A stretch of DNA of 35,068 nucleotides from JBBQHM01 sp038323965 (GCA_038323965.1 JBBQHM010000014.1:1-35068); one strand, 5' to 3'. Shown: positions 8,739 to 18,066, counted from the stretch's first letter. Notes: generated from the letters alone by a model not told the origin. Made by a program: numbers and translations.

Positions 8739-10736
8739 CTATTCGGACGAAAGCATTGCTCGAAATTCGGGCTCGAGAATGACACGGACTCCCAGCTTTC
8801 GTGCTTTCTCCAACTTGCTGCCGGCATCGTCTCCTGCGAGCACGTAACTCGTCTTCTTGCTCACGCTCCCGGCCACTTTCCCGCCGCGGGCGAGGACCAG
8901 TTCCGCGATTTCGTCCCGCGGTTGCGAAAGCGCTCCGGTAATCACCCAGCTCGTTCCCGCAAAAGCCGAGCTCTCCAGAGCTTCGTGCGTCGGCTTCAAT
9001 CCGAAATCCTGCAGCCGCGCAATAATCTCGCGATTATGCGGCTCGTGGAAGAATTGCCGAATGCTCGAGGCGACGACTTCGCCCACATCATTGATTCGTT
9101 CCAGCTCGTCGATCTCCGCATCCATCAGCTTTGACAGGTCACCAAAATGATTTGCCAGCCCGCGCGCTGCGGTTTCGCCGACATGTAAAATTCCAAGGCC
9201 AAAAATCAGTTTCCACAGCGGCCGGGTTTTCGACTGCTCGATCGCCGCAATCAAATTGTTTGCGCTCTTTTCGCCGACTCGCTCGAGCGCCAACAGCCGG
9301 TCGACAGCGAGCCGGTAAATATCGGCGACGTCGCGCACCAATTCGGCGTCGACGAGCTGGCCCACCATCATTTCACCGAGACCCTCGATATCCATCGCCC
9401 CACGCGACGCGAAATGAGTGATGCGCCGTTTCACCTGCGCCGGGCATTGGGAATTGATGCAGCGGACCGCGACCTGACCTTCATCTTTCACGACCGAGCT
9501 TCCGCAGGCCGGGCACTTTTTCGGCATGCGAAATTTCTTCTCCGCTCCGGTTCGTAATTCCGTCTTCACCGCTACGACCGCTGGGATGACCTCGCCGGCT
9601 TTTTCAATGATCACGGTGTCGCCAATACGAATATCCTTCCGCGCGATTTCCTCCTCGTTATGGAGAGTCGCCCGGCTCACCGTCGAACCGCTGACAAATA
9701 CCGGTTCCAGCACCGCCACTGGGGTAAGGGAACCCGTCCGCCCGACTTGGATTAGAATGTCCTGCAACTTCGTCTCGACGCGTTCCGCTTCGTATTTGTA
9801 GGCAATCGCCCAGCGCGGCGATTTCGAGGTGGACCCGAGACGCTTTCGCTGCTCAAACCGATCCACTTTGATCACTGCGCCATCCGTCGCGTAAGCGAAA
9901 TCGTGCCGCATGCGATCAAGCTCGCGAATCGCGCCCAGAATCTCATCCACGCTTTGTGCCGGCCACCACTTCGTTGCCGTCGGCAATTTTAATTTCTCGA
10001 GCAGCCCAAAAAGCTCGGAGTGCTTTTCGAGTTTCGCGCCTTCCAAGGCGCCCGTGCCATAGAAGACGACGCCCAGCGGGCGCTGGGCGGCGATCTTTGG
10101 GTCCAGCTGTTTCAGCGAACCAGCAGCCGCATTTCGGGGATTCGCAAAAAGTGTTTTCCCGGCTTCCGCGCGCTCGGCGTTCAGCTTCGCGAACCCGGCC
10201 TTATCCATGTAGATCTCGCCGCGCACTTCGAAAATTGCGGGCGCTCCTTTCAACACCCGCGGCACATTCCGGATCGTCCGGAAATTTTGCGTGATATCGT
10301 CGCCCGCGGTGCCATCGCCGCGCGTCGCCGCGTAACGCAGTTTTCCGTCCTCGTACAACACTGAAACCGCCACGCCATCCACTTTGGGTTCAACGACGAC
10401 GGGAATGCTTTCGTCTGGTAACGCCTTTGCAATGCGCACGTAAAATTCCGCAAGTTCCTCCTCGGAGTAGGTGTTATCGAGACTAAGCATCGGCACGCGA
10501 TGGGTGACCGATTCAAACTGCTTTAAAGGATCGCCGCCAACGCGCCGGGTCGGGGAATCTTTGACCGCGAATTGCGGAAACTTTTTTTCGAGGTCAGTCA
10601 GCTCGCGATAGAGCGAGTCGTATTCGCGGTCGGAAATAGTCGGCGCCGTCTGTTCATAGTAGCGACGATTATGCGCGCGAATCTCATTGGCTAATTTCTC
10701 GACGCGCGCTTTGGCATATGCTTCGGAATCGGCCAC
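8739..10736 (-). CDS. ligA: NAD-dependent DNA ligase LigA
   Basis: Seals DNA nicks with NAD+ as AMP donor, joining Okazaki fragments and completing repair. The order is complete: Ia/adenylation domain with the nucleophilic lysine K118 in EPKVDG, OB fold, four-cysteine zinc finger (C408, C411, C426, C431), helix-hairpin-helix repeats (about 440-580) and C-terminal BRCT domain (about 592-665, FAGTSWVITGAL to the end). The length of 665 aa matches the family norm. The ATG start keeps the Ia helix with the HNRRYYEQ motif used for NMN recognition. It is divergent from the kinase-MurQ gene, with 77 bp between start codons. Confidence 0.97.
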   Translation of the reverse strand: MADSEAYAKARVEKLANEIRAHNRRYYEQTAPTISDREYDSLYRELTDLEKKFPQFAVKDSPTRRVGGDPLKQFESVTHRVPMLSLDNTYSEEELAEFYVRIAKALPDESIPVVVEPKVDGVAVSVLYEDGKLRYAATRGDGTAGDDITQNFRTIRNVPRVLKGAPAIFEVRGEIYMDKAGFAKLNAERAEAGKTLFANPRNAAAGSLKQLDPKIAAQRPLGVVFYGTGALEGAKLEKHSELFGLLEKLKLPTATKWWPAQSVDEILGAIRELDRMRHDFAYATDGAVIKVDRFEQRKRLGSTSKSPRWAIAYKYEAERVETKLQDILIQVGRTGSLTPVAVLEPVFVSGSTVSRATLHNEEEIARKDIRIGDTVIIEKAGEVIPAVVAVKTELRTGAEKKFRMPKKCPACGSSVVKDEGQVAVRCINSQCPAQVKRRITHFASRGAMDIEGLGEMMVGQLVDAELVRDVADIYRLAVDRLLALERVGEKSANNLIAAIEQSKTRPLWKLIFGLGILHVGETAARGLANHFGDLSKLMDAEIDELERINDVGEVVASSIRQFFHEPHNREIIARLQDFGLKPTHEALESSAFAGTSWVITGALSQPRDEIAELVLARGGKVAGSVSKKTSYVLAGDDAGSKLEKARKLGVRVILEPEFRAMLSSE

Positions 10737-10813
10737 GGCGAATCATACGAGAGTCAATCTCCACGGCAATCACGCGGACGACATCGATCACGCTCCTGTT
10801 ATCTTCGACCGAG

Positions 10814-12556
10814 ATGGGAAAGGCCGAACATGTGCTCGGAATTGAAGGCGGAGGCACCAAGACATCGTGGATGCTGGTCCGATGCGCAGAAGATAAATAC
10901 GAAACCTTGGACAGCGGCAGATTACCGGGCGCGAATCTACGGCTAACATCGCCCGAGCGGCTCCGAATGATTTTCTCGGAATTACCGCGGGAAGCAGCGC
11001 GCATCGGTGTCTTCCTCGCCGGATGCGCGACTCTGGAGGACGCGGAGAATCTGCGCGGTATCGCGCGCTCGGTTTGGCCGACAGCGGAGTTGATTGTCGG
11101 GAGCGATCGCGATTCTGCCATGGCGGCGGCGCTGCAAGATCGAGACGGCATCGTGGTGAACGCAGGAACGGGCGCGAGCGTGACCGGTCGGCGCGGCGCC
11201 CGCATTGAAAAAGCCGGCGGTTGGGGACACGTGCTCGGCGACACGGGAGGAGGATATTTTCTCTCGATTCGCGCGTTGCGCACGATCTTGCAGGAGTACG
11301 ATTTGCGCCGCGGCGAAGTTGATTTTGCGGCGCAAATCCTGCGCGCACTTGGCTTGAATACGCTCGATGACCTGGTGCGCTGGGCGCAGGCGGCGGAGAA
11401 GATGGAGATCGCAATGCTGGCGCGCGAAGTTTTCGTGGCCGCGCGGAAAGGTGACGTCAATGCACTCGATATCATCAATGAAGGTGCCCGCGCGTTAGCC
11501 GCCTATACCGCCGCAGTGGCGAGCCGTCTCGCCCTCGCGCAGCCCGCTGTTCGATTAATCGGCGGCCTTTTTAATGAAACGATCTACGTCGAAGCGTTGC
11601 GGGGAGAGCTGCACGCCGAGGTTGGCGAAGATATTCAATTGGCCGAGCATCCTCCCGAGTTTGGCGCGGTGTGGCTGGCGTTGCGCGATCGTTCGATTCC
11701 TGCGATCGCCACTGCGGCGGCGGTGCCGAGCGACGAGGTGGCATCGGCCGCGACCGAGCAGCCAAATCTCCGTTCCGCAGAATTGGATCGGCTCTCGCCC
11801 CGTGCATTTGTTGGCCTTTTCGCGACCGAAGAAAGATCAGTGGAGAACGCGATCGTGGCGTGTTCCGACGCTCTCGCGCAGGCGATTGAAATGGTCGCTC
11901 ACAATATGCGAGAGGGCGGTTCGCTTTTCTACGTCGGCGCGGGGACCAGCGGCCGGCTCGGAGTTCTGGATGCGAGCGAGATTCCTCCGACGTTCGGCGC
12001 GCCGCCCGAGTTAGTGCAGGGAATCATCGCGGGTGGGGTGGCGGCGTTGCATCGCGGCGTGGAAGGCGCAGAAGACGACCGGGAGTCGGGTGCGCTCGCG
12101 ATCACCGAACGCAATGTCACTAGCCGTGATGTGGTTGTCGGAATCACGGCGAGCGGCCGGACGCCATTTGTGCTGGGTGCGCTGCATCGTGCCCGCGTCG
12201 CCGGGGCGAAAACAATCTTGTTAACGTGTAACGGTGTGCGGCCGCGCGATGGACGATTTGATCTGGAAATCGACCTGCCGACCGGACCCGAACTCGTCAC
12301 GGGTTCCACGCGATTGAAGGCAGGCACCGCGACCAAAGTGGCGCTCAACATCATCAGCACCGGCGCGATGATTCAGCTCGGAAAAGTTCGCGGGAATTCG
12401 ATGATCGATTTGCAGGCGACGAACTCGAAACTCCGCGATCGTGCGATCCGGATAGTCGCGGAAGCGCTCGAATGTGACTCGGACTCGGCCCGCGTGCGCC
12501 TGGAAAAGCATTCCTGGAATGCGCGCGCGGCGATCGACGACGCCGAAAAATCTTAA
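10814..12556 (+). CDS. murQ: Amino-sugar kinase (BadF/BcrA-type) fused to MurNAc-6-phosphate etherase
   Basis: A 580-aa two-enzyme chain. Residues 1-295 are an ASKHA kinase of the GlcNAc-kinase/BadF type: phosphate-1 loop GIEGGGTKT (9-17), VNAGTGASV (115-123) and GGWGHVLGDTGGGY (135-148). Residues about 315-580 are a MurQ SIS domain, with VGAGTSGRLGVLDASEIPPT (374-393), catalytic Glu at 389, and GAED with Glu420. MurQ removes D-lactate from MurNAc-6-P to give GlcNAc-6-P. The fused kinase would make its substrate if it accepts MurNAc, as BadF-type MurK of Clostridium does; that is an inference. ATG 10814 is chosen over an upstream in-frame codon because the latter overlaps ligA and adds 32 residues of no family character. 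Confidence 0.92.
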   Translation: MGKAEHVLGIEGGGTKTSWMLVRCAEDKYETLDSGRLPGANLRLTSPERLRMIFSELPREAARIGVFLAGCATLEDAENLRGIARSVWPTAELIVGSDRDSAMAAALQDRDGIVVNAGTGASVTGRRGARIEKAGGWGHVLGDTGGGYFLSIRALRTILQEYDLRRGEVDFAAQILRALGLNTLDDLVRWAQAAEKMEIAMLAREVFVAARKGDVNALDIINEGARALAAYTAAVASRLALAQPAVRLIGGLFNETIYVEALRGELHAEVGEDIQLAEHPPEFGAVWLALRDRSIPAIATAAAVPSDEVASAATEQPNLRSAELDRLSPRAFVGLFATEERSVENAIVACSDALAQAIEMVAHNMREGGSLFYVGAGTSGRLGVLDASEIPPTFGAPPELVQGIIAGGVAALHRGVEGAEDDRESGALAITERNVTSRDVVVGITASGRTPFVLGALHRARVAGAKTILLTCNGVRPRDGRFDLEIDLPTGPELVTGSTRLKAGTATKVALNIISTGAMIQLGKVRGNSMIDLQATNSKLRDRAIRIVAEALECDSDSARVRLEKHSWNARAAIDDAEKS

Positions 12557-12963
12557 CCCGCCGCTGCGGTTCGCGGAGCACGATGTCGACGATGCTTCGC
12601 GGCGACGGCCGTTCGCCGGTGATGACGTTTCGTCACCTGCGCCACGCGCGGCTGCAGCACGATCGGAGCGACGGACTCAGGCACAGCCCGAATTGGTTTT
12701 ACAAACTTGTCCTCCGTCTGCATGCGACTCGGGGCCATCTGCGCATCGTTAAAATAGTCGCCGACTTCGTAGCGCTGAAACACCTCCAGTGAAACCAACT
12801 GCGAGTAGGAATTTCCCGCGGCGTCGCGCAATTCAAATTTCGGTGAGGCCACGATGCCCAGCGAAATCGGAACTTCGTTCGGATTCAGTTCCTTGCGCAC
12901 GATGACTCCTTCGTAGGCGCAGCCACCGAGAGCGAACGCTAGAATGACGAAGATCGATTTCAT
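12553..12963 (-). CDS. Small lipoprotein, unknown function
   Basis: This 136-aa protein has a short lipoprotein signal ending in the lipobox LGGC, with the acylated cysteine at residue 15. The mature part has a beta-like stretch (about 35-75) and a basic C-terminus rich in Arg, His and Ala. I recognise no family. Its stop codon overlaps that of murQ in the four bases TTAA, so the two genes end within each other. The start lies 171 bp from a divergent pair of tiny membrane-protein genes. Confidence 0.72.
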   Translation of the reverse strand: MKSIFVILAFALGGCAYEGVIVRKELNPNEVPISLGIVASPKFELRDAAGNSYSQLVSLEVFQRYEVGDYFNDAQMAPSRMQTEDKFVKPIRAVPESVAPIVLQPRVAQVTKRHHRRTAVAAKHRRHRAPRTAAAG

Positions 12964-13134
12964 ATGCGCGAATACCTCAGCCCCGGTTCCTTTGTATTTC
13001 GCGGTCGCGACGAGGGCGAGGAAATTCGGCCACCGCCGTAAAATTCTCGCGTTTACCGGAATAAATAAGCAAACAAGCGCAGTATCCCATCGCCGAACGA
13101 AGGATAGGTAACTTCAACTGGAGAACTAAATATC

Positions 13135-13281
13135 ATGCTTTGGACTATCTTCGTCGTTCTACTCATTCTGTGGCTTCTCGGATTCATTGGCCATATTGGC
13201 GGATCGCTCATCCACTTGATTCTGGTCATCGCGGTTGTCATCCTGATTATTAATTTGTTGCAGGGTCGCAAATCGCTCTAA
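13135..13281 (+). CDS. 48-aa membrane protein, lmo0937/DUF5670-like
   Basis: A very short gene. ATG is preceded by a good GGAGA ribosome site 9 bases upstream. The product is nearly all hydrophobic, beginning MLWTIFVVLLILWLLGF, with a GHIGGS turn and a second helix ending in NLLQGRKSL. This matches the small two-helix lmo0937 (DUF5670) family in length and pattern. Function is unknown; members are often found beside stress genes. The next gene starts 10 bp downstream, so the two are probably co-transcribed. Confidence 0.8.
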   Translation: MLWTIFVVLLILWLLGFIGHIGGSLIHLILVIAVVILIINLLQGRKSL

Positions 13282-13291
13282 CGAATCTGAA

Positions 13292-13513
13292 ATGAAGCCC
13301 GCAGGTATCATTGGCGTGGTGTTGATTCTCATCGGCATCGTCGCGTTGACGATGGGTGGGTTGTCCTACACCAAGCGCGAGAAGGTGATCGATGCCGGCC
13401 CGCTCCAAGTTAGCGCCGACAAGACGGAGTCTATTCCGTTCTCGCCGGTGCTCGGCGGAATCTGTCTCGTCGGGGGAATCGTTCTGGTGGTGGCCGGTAG
13501 CCGCAAAGGCTGA
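13292..13513 (+). CDS. 73-aa two-TM membrane protein
   Basis: Two hydrophobic helices (about 5-24 and 51-70) flank a polar stretch, SYTKREKVIDAGPLQVSADK, that would face the periplasm or cytoplasm. Similar small proteins of unknown role are common in soil bacteria, but I cannot name a family with certainty. It follows the 48-aa gene by 10 bp and is followed by a strong terminator hairpin, giving a compact two-gene unit. Confidence 0.7.
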   Translation: MKPAGIIGVVLILIGIVALTMGGLSYTKREKVIDAGPLQVSADKTESIPFSPVLGGICLVGGIVLVVAGSRKG

Positions 13514-13530
13514 CGGTTTCGGTTTGGAAA

Positions 13531-13577
13531 AATAACGCTGTGCTTCCACTCGTGAGGGGTGGTAGCGCAGCGTTATT
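13531..13577 (-). terminator. Bidirectional hairpin terminator, canonical on the minus strand
   Basis: A long stem-loop: a 10-bp perfect outer stem (AATAACGCTG with CAGCGTTATT) continues inward through about 11 more pairs with one mismatch and wobbles. On the minus strand it lies 3 bp after the htrA stop and is followed by a TTTTT run, the classic intrinsic terminator form. On the plus strand it ends the two small membrane genes, with a poorer T-run. Confidence 0.85.
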
Positions 13578-13580
13578 CTA

Positions 13581-15071
13581 TCAAGGGGTCGTCGCTTTAA
13601 GCACTGCGAAGGTGCGGCTTCCCTTGCGATCAAGATAAAGCAAAACGCCGCGCTTCGGATCGGCTTTCTTTAACGCTTCGCGAAATGCCTGCACGTTGGC
13701 AACCGGCTTGGCGTCGACTTCGGTAATCACATCTTCACGCTCGATTCCTTGCGCCGAGGCAATGCTGTTGTCTGCAACATCTGTGACGACGACCCCCTGG
13801 TCGACATCGAGATGCATTCGCTGTGCAATTTCCTTCGTCAGGTCCTGCACCTGTAAACCAAATTTACCGAGATCTTCCGGCGCCGGCTGATTGGGCTGAG
13901 TTCGATCGTTGGACGCGCGCGAGATTTCGTTCGGGAGTTCACCCGTCGTCACCGCGATTTTCATCGTCTGTCCTTTTCGCCATACCGTCAGTTCCACGGG
14001 CTGACCGATTTTCTTTTTCAATATTTCACGCTGCAGTTGCGAGTCCGTCGCTACGGAAACGTTGTCCACTTGCGTAATGACGTCGAAGGGGCGGAGATCG
14101 CTTTTATAAGCAGGTGCATCGGCCTCAATCGTCCGGACGACGACTCCGCTGTCCCGTCCTTTAAACAGATCGCGGATGCTCGGATCGTCGCCGAGCGTCT
14201 CGATGCGAATCCCAAGCCAGGGCCGCGTAATTTTTTTCCCGGCGATTAATTGCTGACCGATCTCATTGGTGAGATTGATCGGGATCGCGAAACCAAGACC
14301 GCGATTCAATCCGTTGATCAGCGTGTTCATCCCGATCACCCTGCCGTCGATGTCGCAGAGCGGCCCACCGCTATTACCGGGATTTATCGACGCGTCGGTC
14401 TGGATGTAATCGGCGATGTTGTAACCGCCGCTCGCGAACAGTTTGTTCCTGCCCTTTCCGCTCACCACCCCGTAGGTGAATGTGTAATCGAGCTTAAATG
14501 GTGCGCCGATTGCGAACGCGAATTGGCCGACGCGGACCGCATCGCTGTCTCCCATTGCAATGACCGGAAGATTCGTCGCCTCGATTTTCACCACGGCGAT
14601 GTCGGTCTTTTCATCGGTGCCGACGACCTTCCCTTGAAATTCCCGGCCGTCCTTGAGCTTAACCGTGACGCGTTCCGCGCCTTCGACGACATGGAAATTT
14701 GTGTAGATGAATCCGTCGGCGCGGACGATGAAACCCGAGCCCTCACTTTGAACTGGCTGCTGGCCGCGAAATCCTCGTCGCGAGTTGTTATTGTTGTCGG
14801 GCGCGCCGAACAAATCCTCAAAGGAAGGCGCACCATCTTCGCCGTTGTCGTTCTTCTTCGTTGTCTCGATGATTACGACGCCTGGCGCAACGATCTCAAA
14901 GACTTTTGCGAAAGCATTATTGAGTTGATGAACGACATCCTTGCCCGACTCCGCCGCTGCCGGCGGCACCGTGGGTGACGGTGAAACTTCAGGCGTCGCA
15001 CCGAAGAGAGGGGAGGTGAGACTGAGCAAGATGGATGCAAAAAGGAGGCGCATGAGTGCGGACTTGGACAT
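13581..15071 (-). CDS. Periplasmic serine protease Do/HtrA (DegP-like)
   Basis: Envelope protease-chaperone with an intact catalytic triad: H127 (TNFHVVEG), D157 (DIAVVK) and S234 (GNSGGP). Order: signal peptide (about 1-25), Asn/Gly-rich LA-loop-like insert (about 75-105), trypsin domain to about 280, then PDZ1 (about 285-375, starting PWLGI) and PDZ2 (about 400-495). Two PDZ domains and 496 aa match the DegP/DegQ group. I use ATG 15071 because it gives a normal signal peptide; a TTG at 15086 would add five residues. It lies 32 bp downstream of the glycosyltransferase gene on the same strand and ends at a strong hairpin terminator. Confidence 0.93.
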   Translation of the reverse strand: MSKSALMRLLFASILLSLTSPLFGATPEVSPSPTVPPAAAESGKDVVHQLNNAFAKVFEIVAPGVVIIETTKKNDNGEDGAPSFEDLFGAPDNNNNSRRGFRGQQPVQSEGSGFIVRADGFIYTNFHVVEGAERVTVKLKDGREFQGKVVGTDEKTDIAVVKIEATNLPVIAMGDSDAVRVGQFAFAIGAPFKLDYTFTYGVVSGKGRNKLFASGGYNIADYIQTDASINPGNSGGPLCDIDGRVIGMNTLINGLNRGLGFAIPINLTNEIGQQLIAGKKITRPWLGIRIETLGDDPSIRDLFKGRDSGVVVRTIEADAPAYKSDLRPFDVITQVDNVSVATDSQLQREILKKKIGQPVELTVWRKGQTMKIAVTTGELPNEISRASNDRTQPNQPAPEDLGKFGLQVQDLTKEIAQRMHLDVDQGVVVTDVADNSIASAQGIEREDVITEVDAKPVANVQAFREALKKADPKRGVLLYLDRKGSRTFAVLKATTP

Positions 15072-15103
15072 GGATAGCCGAGGCAACGTTCAACGTGCCT
15101 GAT

Positions 15104-16732
15104 TTACCTCCAACCCGAAACCGCGAATACCCCAACCCGATCGATCTCGTTCACCGCTTGATTCTCCTCGAGTGGAATGCGCTCGCCGGACGTCGAGTGC
15201 TGTTCAATGAAATACCCAAGTTCGTCCTGCCAGCTCTTGAGATAGGGGGGGAGATCCCATCCCGTGGAAACGTTTGGAGCGGGGGGCAGTGGTGTTGGCG
15301 GAGTTTGCGGCGGTCGATTGCGAAGACTTCCGACCAGGAACACTCTGTGCCCCGATCTGAGCGCAATCTCGCAGCGCGACACAACCTCCCGTATCGGATC
15401 GGGCCGCGCCATCGCCTGCATCGCCAGATCCCAGCGATACCATCGATAATCGGCGATCGGCGGAAGTGAGGTCCACGGTGCGCTGCCGTGGTAATAGCGC
15501 TCGAAATTTATGCCGTAATAAAAAGCAGTGAGGACAACCACGTCGTCCGGACTAGCCCGCTCACCGACCGACTCAGCTGCCACATCGCAGTTCGTCAGTC
15601 GCACAGAGCTATCGTAGTACGAGTTTGGCAATTGCATCGCGGCGACCACGATCGCAGCGAAGAGGTTGATCGATCGCCAGACAACTCGCGTGCGAAGCAC
15701 TTCCGCAAAGCGATGAAGACATATCGCGTTCACGCAAAGCAGCAGGAAAAAATAGCGCGGATAGCTGAGCCAGTTCACCCAGCGGAAAAATGTGAGGGTA
15801 ACTAACAGGGCGACCGCAAACGTCACGAATGCGAATTGCAGCTCCGCAGCAGCCGGCGTTTCTGCGACGCGGATTTTCCGGCGCAATGATGGAACCGTGA
15901 ACGCCGCCAACCCGATGATCGGGAGTAATACCCAGACGATCAATGTTAGCGGATGCCCGAGCGCCGCCGCCACGCCCAGGGTTCCGATGGCGTTCCACAG
16001 ACTGGGTGATCCTGGCAGGAGCGCCATCCACTCGTGACTTCCTCTGAACAGGAACAGATAAGGCGCGAGCGATAGTGCCGCGATGATTCCGATTAAGAGG
16101 ATGATCATTGCGCGCTTTGAAAAACCGGAGCGGAGCGAAGCGAAAATTCCGGCCGTGCAGATGGCGAATATGAGGAGCGAATTGCTGTACGACGTTTGGA
16201 CAGCGAGGACCGTGCACAGGCCGGCGATGATGGCGGCTGACTTGGAAAATTCATCGCTAAAGGTCACGCGCCAGATTGCGCCGAAGGCGAGGATGACAAA
16301 AATCCCAGCCAGTCCGTATGGTCGCAATTGATCGCCGCATTGAAATGTCAGCGGTGTCAGTGCGAGCAGTGCCAACGGCCAGAGGGGTGTGGATCGTCTT
16401 TTCCCGTATGCAGTGATCCAGATGGCCGCAATCAACGCGACGCCAATGCCGAAACCGAAGTATCGAAAAGCGATGTCGGAAAAGCCCAATCCAAGAAAAA
16501 CCCAGCAGCGCAGGACGAGAAAATAAAATGGCGGGAAAACATCCGTCCCGAAGCAGCTCCAGAATTCGCGCGTTCCGATCGCGTTCGCGAGCCTGAGACT
16601 GCTGATTTCATCCCGCCATAACGCGCCGGCGTGCGTGACTACGCGCAAATGCAAAAGCATGGCGCCGAGGCTCATCGCAGCCGCAGCCGCTATTTCGCAG
16701 CGACCCAGGGTTTTGCTCGATTGGCCGATCAT
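15104..16732 (-). CDS. GT-C fold membrane glycosyltransferase (GT39/PMT-like)
   Basis: A 542-aa polytopic protein with about 10-12 hydrophobic helices over residues 10-385, then a soluble, Pro-rich C-terminal domain with Trp/Tyr-rich motifs. The first outer loop carries LWRDEISS, with D41-E42 in the position of the conserved acidic pair of GT-C enzymes such as PMT and ArnT, which use polyprenyl-phosphate sugar donors. FPPFYFLVLRCW fits the same family. Donor and acceptor are unknown. It precedes htrA by 32 bp and may share its transcript. Confidence 0.75.
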   Translation of the reverse strand: MIGQSSKTLGRCEIAAAAAMSLGAMLLHLRVVTHAGALWRDEISSLRLANAIGTREFWSCFGTDVFPPFYFLVLRCWVFLGLGFSDIAFRYFGFGIGVALIAAIWITAYGKRRSTPLWPLALLALTPLTFQCGDQLRPYGLAGIFVILAFGAIWRVTFSDEFSKSAAIIAGLCTVLAVQTSYSNSLLIFAICTAGIFASLRSGFSKRAMIILLIGIIAALSLAPYLFLFRGSHEWMALLPGSPSLWNAIGTLGVAAALGHPLTLIVWVLLPIIGLAAFTVPSLRRKIRVAETPAAAELQFAFVTFAVALLVTLTFFRWVNWLSYPRYFFLLLCVNAICLHRFAEVLRTRVVWRSINLFAAIVVAAMQLPNSYYDSSVRLTNCDVAAESVGERASPDDVVVLTAFYYGINFERYYHGSAPWTSLPPIADYRWYRWDLAMQAMARPDPIREVVSRCEIALRSGHRVFLVGSLRNRPPQTPPTPLPPAPNVSTGWDLPPYLKSWQDELGYFIEQHSTSGERIPLEENQAVNEIDRVGVFAVSGWR

Positions 16733-16815
16733 TCAATCACTGGTCGCGAGTCGTCGGGCGCAAACCCAGGGCAGGGACGGACAACGAGATGCATCCGGGC
16801 AGCGGTCGCCCTGCG

Positions 16816-16843
16816 TTGACACAATAGTTAACGGCCTTAACGT
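16816..16843 (+). promoter_or_regulatory. Predicted sigma-70-type promoter of the lysine aminomutase gene
   Basis: A perfect -35 box TTGACA (16816-16821) is separated by 16 bp from a -10-like TAACGT (16838-16843). Transcription would start near 16850, about 10 bases before the ATG at 16861. This would leave almost no leader, in keeping with the lack of a Shine-Dalgarno sequence. Confidence 0.45.
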
Positions 16844-16860
16844 TTTTCTTTACAAGCAAA

Positions 16861-18066
16861 ATGGTGAATCTCACCGCGGGTCAATCAGAGGGTAAAAAGT
16901 TCATTTCGCATGCGCCCGGCTACTGGCCGGATGTGCCGGCTGAACTTTGGAACGACTGGAAGTGGCAGCTCAAAAATCGGGTCACGACGCTGGCTCAACT
17001 AGAGCAGCATCTCAACCTTTGCGAAGAGGAACGCGCTGGCGTTTTGCTCTCGGGCGATAAGCTCGCGCTCGCGGTCACCCCGCATTTTTTCAATCTCATC
17101 CCGCGCGACAATCCGGACGATCCGATCCGGCGCCAGGTCGTTCCGCGAATGGAAGAGTCGCTTACTACGCCATTCGATATGGCCGATCCGTGTGGCGAAG
17201 ATTCGCACATGCCGGTCCCGGGATTGGTGCATCGCTATCCCGATCGCGTTTTGTTTTTAGTGACGGACCGTTGCGCTAGTTACTGCCGCTACTGCACCCG
17301 CGCACGCGTCGTCAGCGGAGTGGGCGAGCAGGAATTGCACACCGATTTTGAAGAAGCGTTCCGCTATCTCGAGCAGCACACCGAGATCCGCGATGTTCTC
17401 TTAAGCGGCGGCGACGCGCTGCTTTTCAGCGACAATAAACTCGAGGGCATGCTCAAGCGGCTACGCGCGATTCCGCACCTAGAGTTCCTTCGCATCGGGA
17501 CCCGGATTCCGATTTTCCTGCCGCAACGCATCACGCCCGAGCTTTGCGCGATGCTCGCGAAGTATCATCCGCTCTACGTCAGTGTGCACGCGAATCATCC
17601 GCGCGAGCTGACGCTGGAAGTGAAGCAGGCGCTCGAACGGCTCGCGAACGCGGGCATCCCGCTCGGCAACCAAAGCGTCCTCCTGCGCGGAGTGAATGAC
17701 GACGTCGAGACGATGAAAAATCTGGTGCACAAGCTGCTGATGTGCCGCGTCCGTCCCTACTATTTGTATCAGTGCGATTTAATTAACGGCTCATCACACC
17801 TGCGCACGTCGGTCGCAAAAGGCATCGAGATTATCGAAGGGCTGCGCGGTCACACCACGGGTTACGCCATCCCGCAGTTCGTCATCGACGCCCCCGGCGG
17901 CGGCGGCAAGGTGCCGATCAATCCCGGCTACGTGCTTTATCACGACAACGAAAAAATCGTGATCCGAAACTACGAAGGCAACATCTTCGAGTATCCCGAG
18001 ACCGGCGCCGAAAACGTGCAGTTCGCCCCGCAGCGCGAATATCACGACGAATATTTGTATTCGTAG
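16861..18066 (+). CDS. kamA: Lysine 2,3-aminomutase (KamA family radical SAM)
   Basis: Radical-SAM, PLP-dependent enzyme converting L-lysine to L-beta-lysine. The [4Fe-4S] motif is C138-x3-C142-x2-C145 in TDRCASYCRYCTRAR. The PLP lysine is K350 in DAPGGGGKVPINPGYV. Two acidic residues that bind the substrate amino group in the clostridial enzyme are conserved: D306 (LYQCDL) and D343 (VIDAPGGGG). The length of 401 aa is typical of LAM and longer than EpmB. No beta-lysine acetyltransferase (ablB) is next to it, so the fate of beta-lysine is unclear; osmolyte synthesis is one option. Confidence 0.92.
   Translation: MVNLTAGQSEGKKFISHAPGYWPDVPAELWNDWKWQLKNRVTTLAQLEQHLNLCEEERAGVLLSGDKLALAVTPHFFNLIPRDNPDDPIRRQVVPRMEESLTTPFDMADPCGEDSHMPVPGLVHRYPDRVLFLVTDRCASYCRYCTRARVVSGVGEQELHTDFEEAFRYLEQHTEIRDVLLSGGDALLFSDNKLEGMLKRLRAIPHLEFLRIGTRIPIFLPQRITPELCAMLAKYHPLYVSVHANHPRELTLEVKQALERLANAGIPLGNQSVLLRGVNDDVETMKNLVHKLLMCRVRPYYLYQCDLINGSSHLRTSVAKGIEIIEGLRGHTTGYAIPQFVIDAPGGGGKVPINPGYVLYHDNEKIVIRNYEGNIFEYPETGAENVQFAPQREYHDEYLYS

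Noticed and set aside
14250..14978. 242-codon ORF on the plus strand
   Set aside because: Lies wholly antisense to the conserved htrA gene, has no domain, and results from GC-rich codon bias.
15609..16217. 202-codon minus-strand ORF
   Set aside because: Alternate frame of the GT-C glycosyltransferase gene; the hydrophobic pattern belongs to the other frame.
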